64,000 nt of DNA, from NCBI RefSeq assembly GCF_037975245.1, contig NC_092565.1:5340499-5404498 (forward strand). The letters run 5' to 3'. Shown here piece by piece: positions 1 to 11,300 of this stretch; positions within the stretch are counted from its first letter, which is position 1, and every line of letters starts with the position of its first letter. The notes beneath the pieces were generated by a model. It was not told the DNA's origin. It saw only the letters and a program-made list of their open reading frames with translations, and ran no database searches. Source of the stretch: Apostichopus japonicus. Its lineage: Eukaryota; Echinodermata; Holothuroidea; Aspidochirotida; Stichopodidae. Made by a program: the position numbers and the translations under genes.

Positions 1-515
1 TTGCAAAATTTGCAAATTTCCAACAGGACTTAACTGACAAGAATACATCTCGACAAGATGTCTAACATATCGTAGATATGTCTGGATGATCCAAAACAGT
101 TCCTATCAAAAATACCAAGACAATATACACAAACTCTACTCTTATAAATGCAATGAAAACACTGGCTGTGACTTTCTTACATCCTGCTCAACTTCTGACA
201 ACCAACAAAATCTGTTTTGGTTGTTGTAAAAAGTACTTTGTGAATAGAGAGATATTTCCTAACGTGAACTGATCTAAAGTGAATTTAAGAGGGACAAAAC
301 TACTGCTATTCAACACATGTTTAGTGCATTCCATATTGTCCAATATAAATACATCTGGAAGTTGACATTTCAGTAACTTTAATATAAACCAAGTTACTTG
401 TATCACCATTTTATACATTCAACATAATATATGGGGGGTGGGGAGGGGAGGGGGTTGGGGAGAAAGGGATTGAATATTCGACATCCACTTCAAAGACATT
501 TTGCTAAGATTGTAC

Positions 516-3500
516 CTCTGAAAATGTCCTCTGAGAAGGATAAAACGTCTCGGTTATCATTGTTATCATCAGGATGTTGGACGGTGATAGATCAGCAGCA
601 TTTTGACTGTAAGAGAAATCAGAAAAGAGGAATCATGATAAAAACATTTGTCATGTGTATGGACACCAGCTTTCTGAGTTAAGTCAGAGATTTTTCTTCG
701 AAACCAATTGAGAAAACAAAGACATATGAAGGGTTAATGGGTGAGTATAGGGTTGTGGTGGGGGTGGGGGGGCAGATGGTATTAAAAGCAGGGTACTGAT
801 CCCCATTCATCTAAACTTGCCTGCACGCTCAGTTGTCTGCTTCACAGGTGCTGCCAGACATGTTCTTGAGGAGTTTAGCAAAATTTTCCAATTTGTGAGC
901 CTCTTTTTAACAAGCCAGGAAGACCTCAAACTCAAAAGTGAATAATCTTCTTACTCTGGTTTTATTGTGAACTTGTGACAGGTAATAAAGGTCTCTATGC
1001 ATGCCCTTAGTGACTCCTTATTCTCTCTCTGTAGAAAATAATTGACTAGTTACTTGTCTATTTGACAAGAAACAAGCCTAGACATGAATTCCAAGAATAA
1101 TAGGGAGCACCTAATTTATATGGTTCCACATACTCCGTATCTTTTTCATTCTTTCTTCAGGTAAAACCTGTGAACCTGGCGAATACCTGGATATTCAAGA
1201 AAACCAGGATTGCCTACCCTGCGAGGAAGGAACATATTCCCTTGGGGGTTGGGAAAGATTTGACACGTGGGGCACACTCCCTGTTGGACTTTGACGTCGA
1301 TGTGGAGTTAGATGGCTGGTGGGATGACGAAGATGCCAATTGTTCTGGGTGAGACAAAGATGCCAATTGTTGTACCTTCTATACAGGATACCTCCATAAT
1401 TATATCAATAATAGATCTAGGGGCTTCCCCTCTGTATGAACTTCAAGAAACATTCCTCTAACTCTGGTGCTCTATACTCTGGCCTCAATACTTACCTAGA
1501 AAATAGAGCTAAGAGCTTCCCCTTGACAAGAAGCAAAGCATGAACTCTATGTCTGTCCCCAGATGAGGTTAGGGCTTTCTCCAACAATTGGATACAGATG
1601 CCGTTAAGAAACTGGTTCACATTTAGTCTCTCAACAGCCTGTTAGTAAGAAAAACAAGACTTGTGTGAAAAGACAATCTGTAGATGGGTGATGATTGCAC
1701 CTGACTTTAAAAAAAGTAAACAAATCACATGGAGGTAAAATACAAAATTAGATACTAAACCAATAAGATACAAGATACAATGCCAAGTGCTTAAATAAGA
1801 AACAAATCACATGGAGTGAAAGTACAAAATTAGATACTAAACCAATAAGATACAATGCCAAGTGCTTTAATAAATAACAACAACAACAAAAACTTCTTAA
1901 TAACTGCACAAAAAAAAAAAATCTGAAAGACTAATTATATCACAGTTAGTACATTTAAATTATTTTCATGCTTCCTTGACAAACCTCCATTAGGAAGCTC
2001 TGTTCCACATGATATAAATAGACCCATGTGTCCAACATCCTTGTGATAGAATTCCACATTTCAATCTGTATCGCTCTCTCATTGTTACATCGAAGCCTGC
2101 AGAGATGAAAAAGATATGCATCAATCCACTCAGAGGTATTCGTGGGAGAGAAAAATCAAATAATAAAAATCATAAAATGTTGTTGCTCTATTTGATATGA
2201 TAACCAAACTTATGAAATATGAAACATCAGAGGGTTAGAATTGCAATTTTTAAAGTTTGTTCCCATCAATAGTCCATCATTTGAGAGTCTTGCAATAAGC
2301 GTAAAAGTGCATTGTAAAAAGTCTGTCCCTTAAAAAAGACTGACTTTTATGTTTCTTTTCAAGAAATAACATTATTCAGAATCATGCAATGGATTATGTT
2401 TGACATCATTTGGCATATCTTTTAGAAACTTCCTGACATTTGTTGAGTCATGTTTATCCCTATTTTGTTTGTTTGTTATAGTTCCAAATCCCCCTGCATA
2501 CTTTTCACATAAATAATTACAACACATAGTAACCTTCCCCCCCCCTTCCCCTCCTCCACCCCCACTGACTAAATCAATCCCTGTTCCCCCATGATATAAC
2601 CATTTACTTACCCCTCTGGGTTTGGACCAAAGAGAAATGCTATCATCCTTTGCAATATAAAGATTTTATGCAGGAGGAATTGTTCCTTTTCTGTTCCATC
2701 TCCATTTATAGCTACGAAAATGTGATCGTTATACTGTATTTGGAGAAAAATGAGACCAATTTTGCGAGTATGAATTGGTTCAAAGTACAAATTAAATTCC
2801 ACCAGATGTATCATTATGATGAGTACTGCAGTACAAATGAGTGGAGACAAAGATCAATATAAAACCTAAATGAAAAAATAAATATTCCGTCCATCCATTT
2901 TTTTTGTGGAATGCTTTATTATGAAACATTATTATATCAATTGTTCCTGCATGTACCATTGGCTTTATAGGTTTTATGCTATTATTTAGTCAATCACTTG
3001 CAGTTTTTTATTTATTTTATGTATCTTTACTTTATATGATATTTCTACAATTTAATCGCTTTCTTGTATAAAGACAGCAGACTTGCTATCTCTAACAAAC
3101 ATGATCATTGATCATAAATGATATAACAGCAGATTTGTGGTTGGCAGGGCTTTAATAGTTTTATGGATGCTTCCTAGTTAATATCCTTGACTGCTATTCT
3201 ATGATTTGCAAAGTAGCAAAGTTATCAATCTTTAAACTGGAAAGTGTGACTGCATTCTCTCGCTTCTAAAAACAAAGAAAGAAAGAACTTTATCTTTCCT
3301 ACCACATGAAGGATAGATCTGCCTGTGCTTCACATGGAATCTGATTGCAAAACCAGCCTTACAATAGGTATTCAGAAATATTGCCAAACTTTGACCATAC
3401 CCAGAGAAAATTATAAAGATTTTTCGGGAAATAGTCGAATAAATCTCTGACCTGTCTTATAACGATGATGCTTCCATCTTCAGCCTGGAGTGACTGATAT

Positions 3501-4370
3501 GGACAATTGAGCATGGATGACAGAGCTTGCTGAGAGGCGATCAGAGATTGGAAGTATTGAACCAAGATGTTGAGGTCCACTTGATTATAGGCTGACAGAT
3601 TCCCTTCCTGTAGAAATAAACAGAGACAAAATTCAGGTGATAAAAGCAGAATAAATAACCTATAGAAAATGGATAAATTTATCACTTCATACAAAAAATA
3701 ACTATGAAATACTTTCTTGCTAGTAAATTAACGTACACAGGATATTATGAAGGCAAAGTTTCTCATATAGCAGCCATGAACGGTATTAATATTACATGAA
3801 GGCATAAATTGTAAAGTCTTTGGAAACATTAAGCTCCTTTTAGAATACTTAGTTCAAGTCACCATATAATCTATAAAGATTTTATATATTGCTTTATGAG
3901 TTAAGAATGCTTAAATTTTCTGAAAGTATTTAACAGTGTCTTATTAATCCCCAAGTTACCCAAATAATGGGCATGCAATAAGTTAAATGTTCCAGTGAAT
4001 AAATGTGCTTCTTGGGTGGCAATAAAAGTATCTCAAACTTTGATTATTAGTCACCAGAGTCTTGGGGTATTTTTAAAGGCATATTTTGGGTCAAAATACT
4101 GATGTCCCATACTCAACTTTGAGTGAGATATGATGTTAGGCTATGATATTAACTCAGCTAAATCAGTTAGGTATGATATTAACTCAGTTAGCTAAATCAG
4201 TTAGCTATATTAGCTATGACATTAACTCTGTTAGCTGTGATGCATTGACTCACCTGTTGCCATCCACTTTGTTTGGCTTTCTTGTTAATGTTGTTACAAA
4301 ATTCCTCATCTCCAGAAAAGTAAGCAATATCAGGAAGATTCGGATTGCAGACGACTACTAAGGCACGCAT
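516..4370 (-). CDS. HPS1: HPS1, BLOC-3 subunit (5' six coding exons; continues off left edge)
   Basis: HPS1 pairs with HPS4 to form BLOC-3, the guanine-nucleotide exchange factor for Rab32/38 in biogenesis of lysosome-related organelles. Six minus-strand exons join in frame: 4254-4370, 3452-3607, 2612-2733, 1985-2096, 1496-1638 and 516-606. Acceptors are cag; donors begin gtgagt, gtcaga, gtaagt, gtttgt, gtaagt and gtacaa. The spliced reading frame is 247 codons without a stop. It starts MRALVVVCNP, like the vertebrate start. Exon 3 carries HIFVAINGDGTEKE, matching the HPS1 longin-domain strand (human LFIAINGDHTE). Exon 5 reads AVERLN..., then HALLLVKGKLLALF. Exon 6 has SQNAADLSPSNIL and ETFYPSQ, matching human SLRPADLLALI and DLYPS. 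An upstream in-frame ATG at 4388 lies before a possible splice acceptor (atacag), so 4370 is preferred. The middle and C-terminal longin regions would be left of base 1. Family identity rests on remembered homologues, but agreement across six phased exons is strong. Confidence 0.9.
1161..1348 (+). pseudogene. Isolated frameshifted exon of an ELAPOR1/2-like (KIAA1324) gene
   Basis: The ELAPOR proteins are cysteine-rich transmembrane proteins of the endosome-lysosome system. This segment has a good acceptor (ttctttcttcag, ending 1160) and a good donor (gtgaga from 1349). The first part reads CEPGEYLDIQ, then CLPCEEGTYSLGG and ERFDTWGTLPVG, matching the family pattern C..C..GTYSLG.G.RFD.W..LP.GF. 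A stop follows at once in that frame. One base further on, the other frame continues FDVDVELDGWWDDEDANCSG, the expected rest of the exon (human ...MELDDSAAESTGNC). One extra base near 1289 therefore breaks the frame. No neighbouring ELAPOR exon was seen within several kb, and the segment lies antisense inside the HPS1 intron between exons 5 and 6. It is probably a duplicated exon that has decayed; a sequencing error in a real nested exon is possible. Confidence 0.7.
1717..1875. repeat. 80-bp tandem duplication in HPS1 intron
   Basis: Two copies of about 80 bp lie head to tail. Each begins acaaatcacatggag, passes through attagatactaaaccaata and ends with aatgccaagtgctt. They differ by a few bases and a short 'gatacaa' insertion in the first copy. 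Confidence 0.8.
4130..4240. repeat. Short imperfect tandem repeat next to HPS1 coding exon 1
   Basis: Variants of gatattaactcagtt and agctaaatcagttagc recur three to four times just inside intron 1 of HPS1, ending about 10 bases before the exon donor on the minus strand. Confidence 0.6.
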
Positions 4371-4832
4371 GTCTGTATCGATAAACAAAAAGAAACTGGA
4401 TTGGCCTAGGAAATGTAAGCTCTTAATAAACTAGAAGCAAATTTACGTCCATTTCTGTAAACTGTATGATTTTGCGACAAGTTCCATAGAGCACATAGTT
4501 GCAAACGTATAGAATTAAATAGTACAATTTCGATACAGTTTTGGATAAGAGGCTGGGGGAAAAGATCATACAAACATTATGATGGTGTGCTTGTTTGCAC
4601 AGTGGTAAAATAGTTTGCGTATAAATGCGTATAAGTACATTTTTAAGTTTATGTTTAACTGTAGGGTTTCGTTGAACATTGGTTGTCTATTTTTCTTGGA
4701 TTCCCTTGGTAACTGAATAATGTGAATCATTTTCTTATTCACCGACAGCCAGAGGAATAGTGCAAGCCCTGCAGCGCTAGTCCAGGTTAATCTGGCTGAT
4801 GGTGAAATAAGCTAATACATTCAAATTTTTTA

Positions 4833-5118
4833 CAAAGTGGCTATTCTTACGACTGTTCGTAAGAATAATTTCCGATTACGCATGCGCAGTTGCTATTTTT
4901 ATGACAGGAGTACTATTTTTTACGACCAGGAGTAACAATAATTTCCGGTTAGGGTTAGTGTTAGGGTTAGGATTGGGGTTTAGGGTTAAAGTTAGGGTTA
5001 GGGCTACCCCTACTACACGCGCAGTTGCTTTATTTACTTTGCTGCGCTTGAATTCGCCTTTGTCGTAAGAATAGTTTATAAATAATTGTTACGACTAGTC
5101 GTAAGAATAGCCACGGCC
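4833..5118. mobile_element. MITE-like inverted-repeat element containing telomere-like repeats
   Basis: The ends are inverted copies of GTGGCTATTCTTACGAC (4837-4853 and 5098-5114), each followed by a short subterminal palindrome around tcgtaa. A direct repeat AATTTTTTA flanks the element (4824-4832 and 5119-5127) and could be a 9-bp target duplication, although the outermost four bases of the ends do not match each other. There is no coding capacity. The interior holds degenerate TTAGGG repeats at about 4948-5004. The superfamily is uncertain (Mutator-like or hAT-like). Confidence 0.65.
4948..5004 (+). repeat. Interstitial telomere-like (TTAGGG) repeats
   Basis: About eight units of ttaggg or close variants (ttagtg, ttagga, ttgggg, ttaaag) run on the plus strand inside the inverted-repeat element. 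TTAGGG is the telomere repeat of most animals. Confidence 0.8.
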
Positions 5119-6472
5119 AATTTTTTAACGTGCAGTTGGATGTGTAATGACTCAATGAGGGTACTGTCACTTTTTTCATCTTGTCAAATGAAGAGCATGA
5201 CATATTTCAATTATAGTACTGGCCTAAAATTTAGCGTCATATTCATAGCGCAACTGCTTACACTAACGTAGTTCATACCTGCATCCAGTCACATGAACGT
5301 TCACCAAATTTCTTGTACTTTTGCAGGTTAGCTTAACAAAATCAAAGCCAATATTTTGTACTGGTCAAGTATTCGAAGTTACCAGAACTAAAGTAACGAG
5401 CTGCATCATTTCTAAGCAACTCTCACTGATTTATTGGCAAGGTCTTAGAATATTATGGGTAGTTCCGATCCCACCTCAAGATATATTTTGGTAGATCGTT
5501 GATTGCGCAACATATAATCACGGATTTGAGAGTTCAAACAAAGGTCACTGTTGTTGTTATTCTTGGATAGACACCAGCCTAACTGACTCGATTACCACTG
5601 TAGCATATTTTTGAGATCAAACATGTGATATCTTTTTAACCACTTTCGAACTCAAAACCCATCGATTACGTAAAGTTTTCATCATCCGAAAGCGATGCCT
5701 ACCGATAGCGGATATGCTTTGTTCTATCTGCTGACATTGTGTGGCGGAAATTGGTATAACGTTAGGCATACTGCCAACTTCAAGCTAACGTCCTAATTTA
5801 ACCTACTGTACGATATAATGCTCACTTCCTACGTTAGGCCTATTGTTAGGCCAAATTATCAAGCACACTCTGTATATGCTGTAAATATCACAAACTTATT
5901 ACTAATTCATGCTAGATTAGTTTTAGACGTGAAGCTCCCACTAAGTAATGTCACTTCAATTCAATCATACTCAGAAGGCTAGCAAAGTTAGTAAGGCCTA
6001 ATGGACCTAGCAATAGTATAGTAAAGGCTTCATAATTGACGCACCCCCGTAATTGACGCACCTTCAATTATTACTAGCAACGATACAGCAGGCCACCTAA
6101 ACTTTTTGTAGTCAAGCAGAATTACATATTTCATGAGTTTGAATCCATTTCAGCTATTTGCTGACCAAATTGTGGTACTTTTTACGTTTTTAACACCCTC
6201 CCCCCAGTTTTGCACGTTTTTTGGCCATTTGGAAATCTTACATCCTAAAAATAACCAACATTACCTCAATATGATAACACTACTCTCTGGGACCTGATCT
6301 GTCGGAGCTTAGAGGCTCAGAGCATAGCAAACAGCATCTAAAGTCAATGGATGTATACTAAGGCTTACACTACAGTTAGCTTATCGACTAATGTGTCAAT
6401 TTAGGGGTATGAAAGAACTTGACACGGCAGACATTTTGTGGTCAAATTCTGCTCAATTGTACGGTGCATAAG

Positions 6473-7841
6473 CAAGGTGGGTATTTGGGAAAACAAGTTG
6501 GTAAGCATTTTTTTAATTTTTTGATGAAATGTGCTTACCAACATGAGCCAAGATTTCTCAGTTGGTAAGCACAATTCATGAATCGGTAAGCACAGCACAA
6601 TGACCTGAACGCTGTTATCCTTTTGTGAAAACTTCCTGATTCGCGGCACAAGTGTACTTTATATCGAGCCGACAGCGGCGGCGCAGATAATCCAGTCAAT
6701 GCATGTTCGATCGAAATAATTACAATCCCTGTCCATCACGTTGAACTCTCCGACCAGACAATACCGGGTCGAATACTCGACTTGGTATTAGTTATTCAAA
6801 TACATGATCAAAGGAAATGTATCGACTGGAGATTGTAAAAAAACTCTGAAAATCAGTACAGAAATTACCAATTGTGTACGAAAAGTAAGTTCGGTCCTTT
6901 CAAGTTTTACGAAAGATCCAGCAAAACACTTTCGAAAAATTCACGCAAAACTGGCATATCGTGCTACATGCAACTAATGTCATGTAAACAAGGCTATAGT
7001 ACACCCATTTATGAATAAACCGTATGACCACATCTGGTGTTAAGCGGGGAGGAAAAGAAAGTATTTTCTAGAATTTCCAAAAATATGGAAAAAATAATGC
7101 CCTACCATAGTTAAGTGTATAGCAAATAGCCTAACCACCTCGTCTGTTACGGATCTCACGTAACTACAAAAACACAACTAATTGTATTTTGCGAACTTGA
7201 TGTTTTCTACAAGAACATAGAAATAATTTTAAGCATTAGTTAATCATGCCGTGTGGCCTAAAACATATTTTATTACAAGGTTTACTTTCATAAAGATGGC
7301 CATAGCTTGATATCTTGTGCTGCGTGTATGAACCGTGCCTCGTGTATCATGGGGAATACTCCATGAAACGTTTCTTGGAAACGTGCCAAAAATGTTAACA
7401 AACAGGTGTTAGACAGGGGATGAGCGCACAGTTGTTTGGCAGGGTACCTGGGAAAATTCTGAGCACATGTACAGTATGAACTACGCAATTGCCTTCGGCA
7501 ATTGCGTAGTTCATGTGTGAAGTTGGAATAATTTGCGATGCATACACAGTTAGTCGTAGGTATGTGACGGTCCAGGCACGATCGGTGAGCTAGCAGCCAG
7601 CCGTGCACGGCCTGTTCGTTGGTGCTTTTTGCTAGCTGCGCGACAAATTAATCCTCCGTAACTTAGAAGCAGATTGCAGATAAGCCTACTACAGTCCGAT
7701 GCAGTCACTTACGGTCAGAATTTTTGGTACGCTCATTACAAGGGTGTGTAGTACTAGGCCCATTTGATTTTCTTCTTTTGGTAAGCGATATTTTCATTCC
7801 AGTACGCTAGCGTACCGGCGTACCGTAAAATTCCCACCCTG
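6473..7841. mobile_element. Nested non-autonomous hAT element (1369 bp)
   Basis: The 8-bp direct repeat TGCATAAG stands at 6465-6472 and 7842-7849. Between them the ends are inverted: CAAGGTGGGTATTT on the left, and the right end read in reverse complement is CAGGGTGGGAATTT. The 8-bp duplication and CA(A/G)GG ends fit the hAT superfamily. The interior has inverted copies of ttggtaagca (6494-6600) and a perfect 18-bp hairpin at 7476-7514, but no recognisable transposase. A 106-codon minus-strand reading frame at 7288-7608 resembles no known family. Confidence 0.8.
7476..7514. repeat. Perfect 18-bp hairpin with 3-base loop
   Basis: The arm ATGAACTACGCAATTGCC is followed by ttc and then its exact reverse complement. 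It lies inside the nested hAT element. Confidence 0.95.
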
Positions 7842-8322
7842 TGCATAAGCATAGAACCTTAAATATTTTGAGATCATAACATTTCTGAGGAACTACACAT
7901 ATGAAAAACACATACAGTTGAGTGATTTGGATATTTCCTTGATAGACATCGTTGATCAAATCCTTAAGTGCGTCAATTATGAGCCCACCATGCTACTAGT
8001 AGTAGTTTTTAAGTGTGTGGACCATATCTTTATAATACATAAATGAACAGGTCTAATAACGAGATTAAGTACCCACCTGGCCATTAAGAACTGAGGTGAA
8101 TAATATAGGGTGGCATAGCGATTATCTTAACGTTAACTGGTAACATACAGAGCATATAATTTATCTGGTTTGTAAGATGCACAGTGCAATTGATATTTGT
8201 GTCTAGAATCTTAGTATCTGAGTTATTTCAAATTGCTACAAAAGATGTTAACACTAAATTGACACATGTGCCACCGTTCAATATAAGAAATCAAGGAAGG
8301 ATTTTAAATTTTGTTTTTTTAG

Positions 8323-11300
8323 ATTCTGTAAACAAGAGCAGTATGGATAAATTTAGTGAAGAGGACTATAGGAAACAGCTGTGGCCTCCTTTAGAAGAAG
8401 CTGTTAAAATGCTGTTAGTTCAGCAACCTGGAGTTTACTTGAAGATATCATATGAAGAAATGTACAGGTAAAAAGCACCAGCTTAAGTGTATAATATTGG
8501 AATGAGATGATTTAAGGTCACCTCTTTGATAGTTTGCATATCTTTGTTGTAACAGGAACCTATATATACCTACTTCCTGTGTTTTAAATATAAAACATAC
8601 CAGAGGATTGATTACCTTGCAGTATAGTCACTTGTGCCGGGAACAGATAAATGGTTCAAAGTATTAATATGCAGATGTTCTTAATTATATCATGATTTAG
8701 CTTCATTGATCACATGTAAATTTATGTTTGATAAAACTGGATATAGAATTGTTTTATGAGCATTTTAAAATTTTCTTTCTTATTTTCCTGACACTGCATT
8801 TTTAAGACAGTAAAATGAAGGTCTTAGTATTTGGTATTCTTTGTAATTTTTTTATTTACATATATTTATACATATATATTATATATGTTTCTTCCTTTAC
8901 ACAGGCATGTTTATACCAGTGTGTGCAATCAACACTCAGCTTTAATCTATGCAGATTTATTGAGTCTTCTATGTGAGCAGCTGGCAAAGTTCAGTGATGA
9001 CTTGGAGGTAACAATTGGCTATTTATTCTTCAAGAAATCATCATATATGTGTCCAAAAGTACTTTATACCATCTCAAAATTGTTAATCAACAACAAAAAG
9101 AATTGCAAATAAGATTGATATTAATAAAAGATTTCCTATTGGTGAGTGGGTGACAAGTATTTCAATAATTTTAAGCCAATAGAGATTCCCTCATAGTACA
9201 GCTGAATACACTGTTATAAGTATATAACTGGATGTACCTGTACTCAACCAGTTATTCTGTAGTAAATTTTATATATAGTGACATTGACTTTTGAGTTAAT
9301 ATGCTCTTCCCCTGGCCAGTCTAGCTGTCTCCTCCATAGTAGTACATGGCATCACTGAAAGCATTGAGTTGCAGAGCTCTCCATACAGCAGTTTTACTGC
9401 TCAAAGAGTATTTAATATTCTTTAGTGTGTCGGCTGCTCCAAATGCGGTGACTTGTGTAATATGTTAACCATTCGTTAATACTGTACAGTATATCATCTG
9501 TTCAGTGTTGCTACATGTTAGATATTTCAGTTTAGATGGACAATCGCATTGCTGTTTTGGCTACGTGTTCCATGTAATGGCTGCAGGTATTCAGTCTTAG
9601 CATGCCACTGCACTGGTAGACAACTGACAGAACGCTCCTATAGACTAGCCTCTGTAATGTGCAGCATGTTAGATGCATAGCAGTACCTGGAGGGTTAAGT
9701 TGGATTGCAGCATTATATGTTTCACTGTACATAGCATGCTGGCTGGTCTAAAGACTCAGCATGTGTGTTTATGTAATCTAGTAGGCAGCACATCCTTAGC
9801 TGTATTGCAGCATGTCAGGTACTCAGCAGCACCCGTACGTTAAGCAGACCGTAGGATGACTGTTAGCAGTATGATGGCTGGTCCGTAGTTGTTCCATGCT
9901 GACTGTTCTAGTGGACAGCTGCCTGATCTCTCATACACTTGCTGTGTTGCAGCAATGTTAAGTGCACAGCAGTACTTACTTGCAGGTTGGTTAGATTGCA
10001 AACTTCCTTTGCATTGTGACATGGTGGCTGATCTGTAGTTATAGCATGCTGGCTGCTCTAACTTACTCTGTGTTTTAGACAGTAACTTGTTTTACAGAGT
10101 TTTACATGCTGCTGAGTTGGGTTTGCTAGTGTTTGATATGATTGCTACTCTTTAGCAGACTTACTGCTCTCTAGTCTGACAGCTGCTCTCTATTGTGACA
10201 GCTGCTGCATGGTGACAGTTGTGACTATTGTAGCTTCTAAGTATTATGCCTCCCATTGATTCACATCCCTACCCTCTTTTTTCCATGTCAATTTCAGACG
10301 TTAACCGGTGCGAACTTAGTGGAAAACTTTCACACAGGACTGAAACGATTTACTCAAGCCATTGGTTGTATTGTACCCATTTTTGCATATCTGGTAAGCA
10401 TATGTCCCTGCTGGTTTTTTCTCCTTCTTTTTCTTTGGTATATTTATATAAATATGTGGTTTCTGTAAAAGAAAAAATAATAATAATAATAAAAAAAATA
10501 ATGCAAAAATAATGCTACTATTTTGTATGTATTGTGTTGAATTATGCAAGCATATTATGCCTTAAACGGTCCCTTCAGTTTGCTACATTTTAGCATTTTA
10601 TTAAGTTTTACAAGTTTGTTTCATGTAGTCCGAACAGTGACCCTAGTATGGTTAAGTATTCATTCTAGTTCAGTAAGTTTTTTCTTATTTTAATAATCTC
10701 CAATTAATTTAAAATGATCAAATAAGTTATTGATAGTTCATTTTCAACCCTCTCTTGAAAGTAGCACAGTAGATTTTTCATGGAAATTACTACTTAGAAC
10801 CTTAATTTCTTTGGTGAAGACACAAAATTGTTTCCACCATTCTCGTTACTAAAATGTTGAAATTCTGTTTTTTACCTTGTGCTAATTTATTAAGTTTAGT
10901 TTTATCTTCTTTTGTCATCCAGAATAGAACCTACGTGACGTTACAGAGAAAGTCGGATTTGAAGAGAGAGCTCTCCGCCATACTTAACACCACCATCGTG
11001 GAGAAGCATGTCCACAGAGTTTTAAGTAAGGAGGAATGATTATTTTAATATTCTCATCACAATAAACAGTGATCGATAGGAACAAGTTAGCTCTTTGATA
11101 GATATGATTGAAAAATGTAGTAATTCTGATAGACTTTTAGTTTTAATAGGAATTAAAACACAATTTTCATATGCTGGTTCGTCAGCGATGTCACAGGTGA
11201 TCGCTTGAGTTCACTTGTTAAAATTAATACATAAACAATGTCAGCAAAGGAAAATGCTCCAAGGCTGGCTGAGTTTCCCAATTTTTTCCTCTTTATTTGA

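Larger units (their letters stand above)
6030..7982. mobile_element. Outer TIR element interrupted by a hAT insertion
   Basis: TCATAATTGACGCAC occurs at 6030-6044 and its exact reverse complement at 7968-7982. A second direct copy of aattgacgcacc follows the left end at 6050. Without the nested 1.37-kb hAT and its 8-bp duplication, the element would be about 0.58 kb, a MITE size. No clear target duplication was seen and no transposase is visible. Confidence 0.6.
4371..8322. other. HPS1-CACUL1 divergent intergenic region
   Basis: The start codon of HPS1 (minus) and the first recognised exon of CACUL1 (plus) face away from each other across 4 kb. Promoters and 5' untranslated exons of both genes must lie here, but no TATA box, CpG island or first exon could be fixed. 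The region holds an inverted-repeat element with telomere-like sequence (4833-5118), an outer TIR element (6030-7982) and a hAT element nested in it (6473-7841). CACUL1 may have an N-terminal coding exon here, since vertebrate proteins have a longer low-complexity N-terminus. Confidence 0.6.

Noticed and set aside
188..418. Minus-strand frame as a possible seventh HPS1 exon
   Set aside because: Its translation does not align with the HPS1 region expected after exon 6 and it lacks a convincing acceptor in phase.
780..960. Candidate HPS1 exon on the minus strand with a gcaagt donor
   Set aside because: The translation fits poorly, and a far better exon at 1496-1638 supplies the expected sequence in phase.
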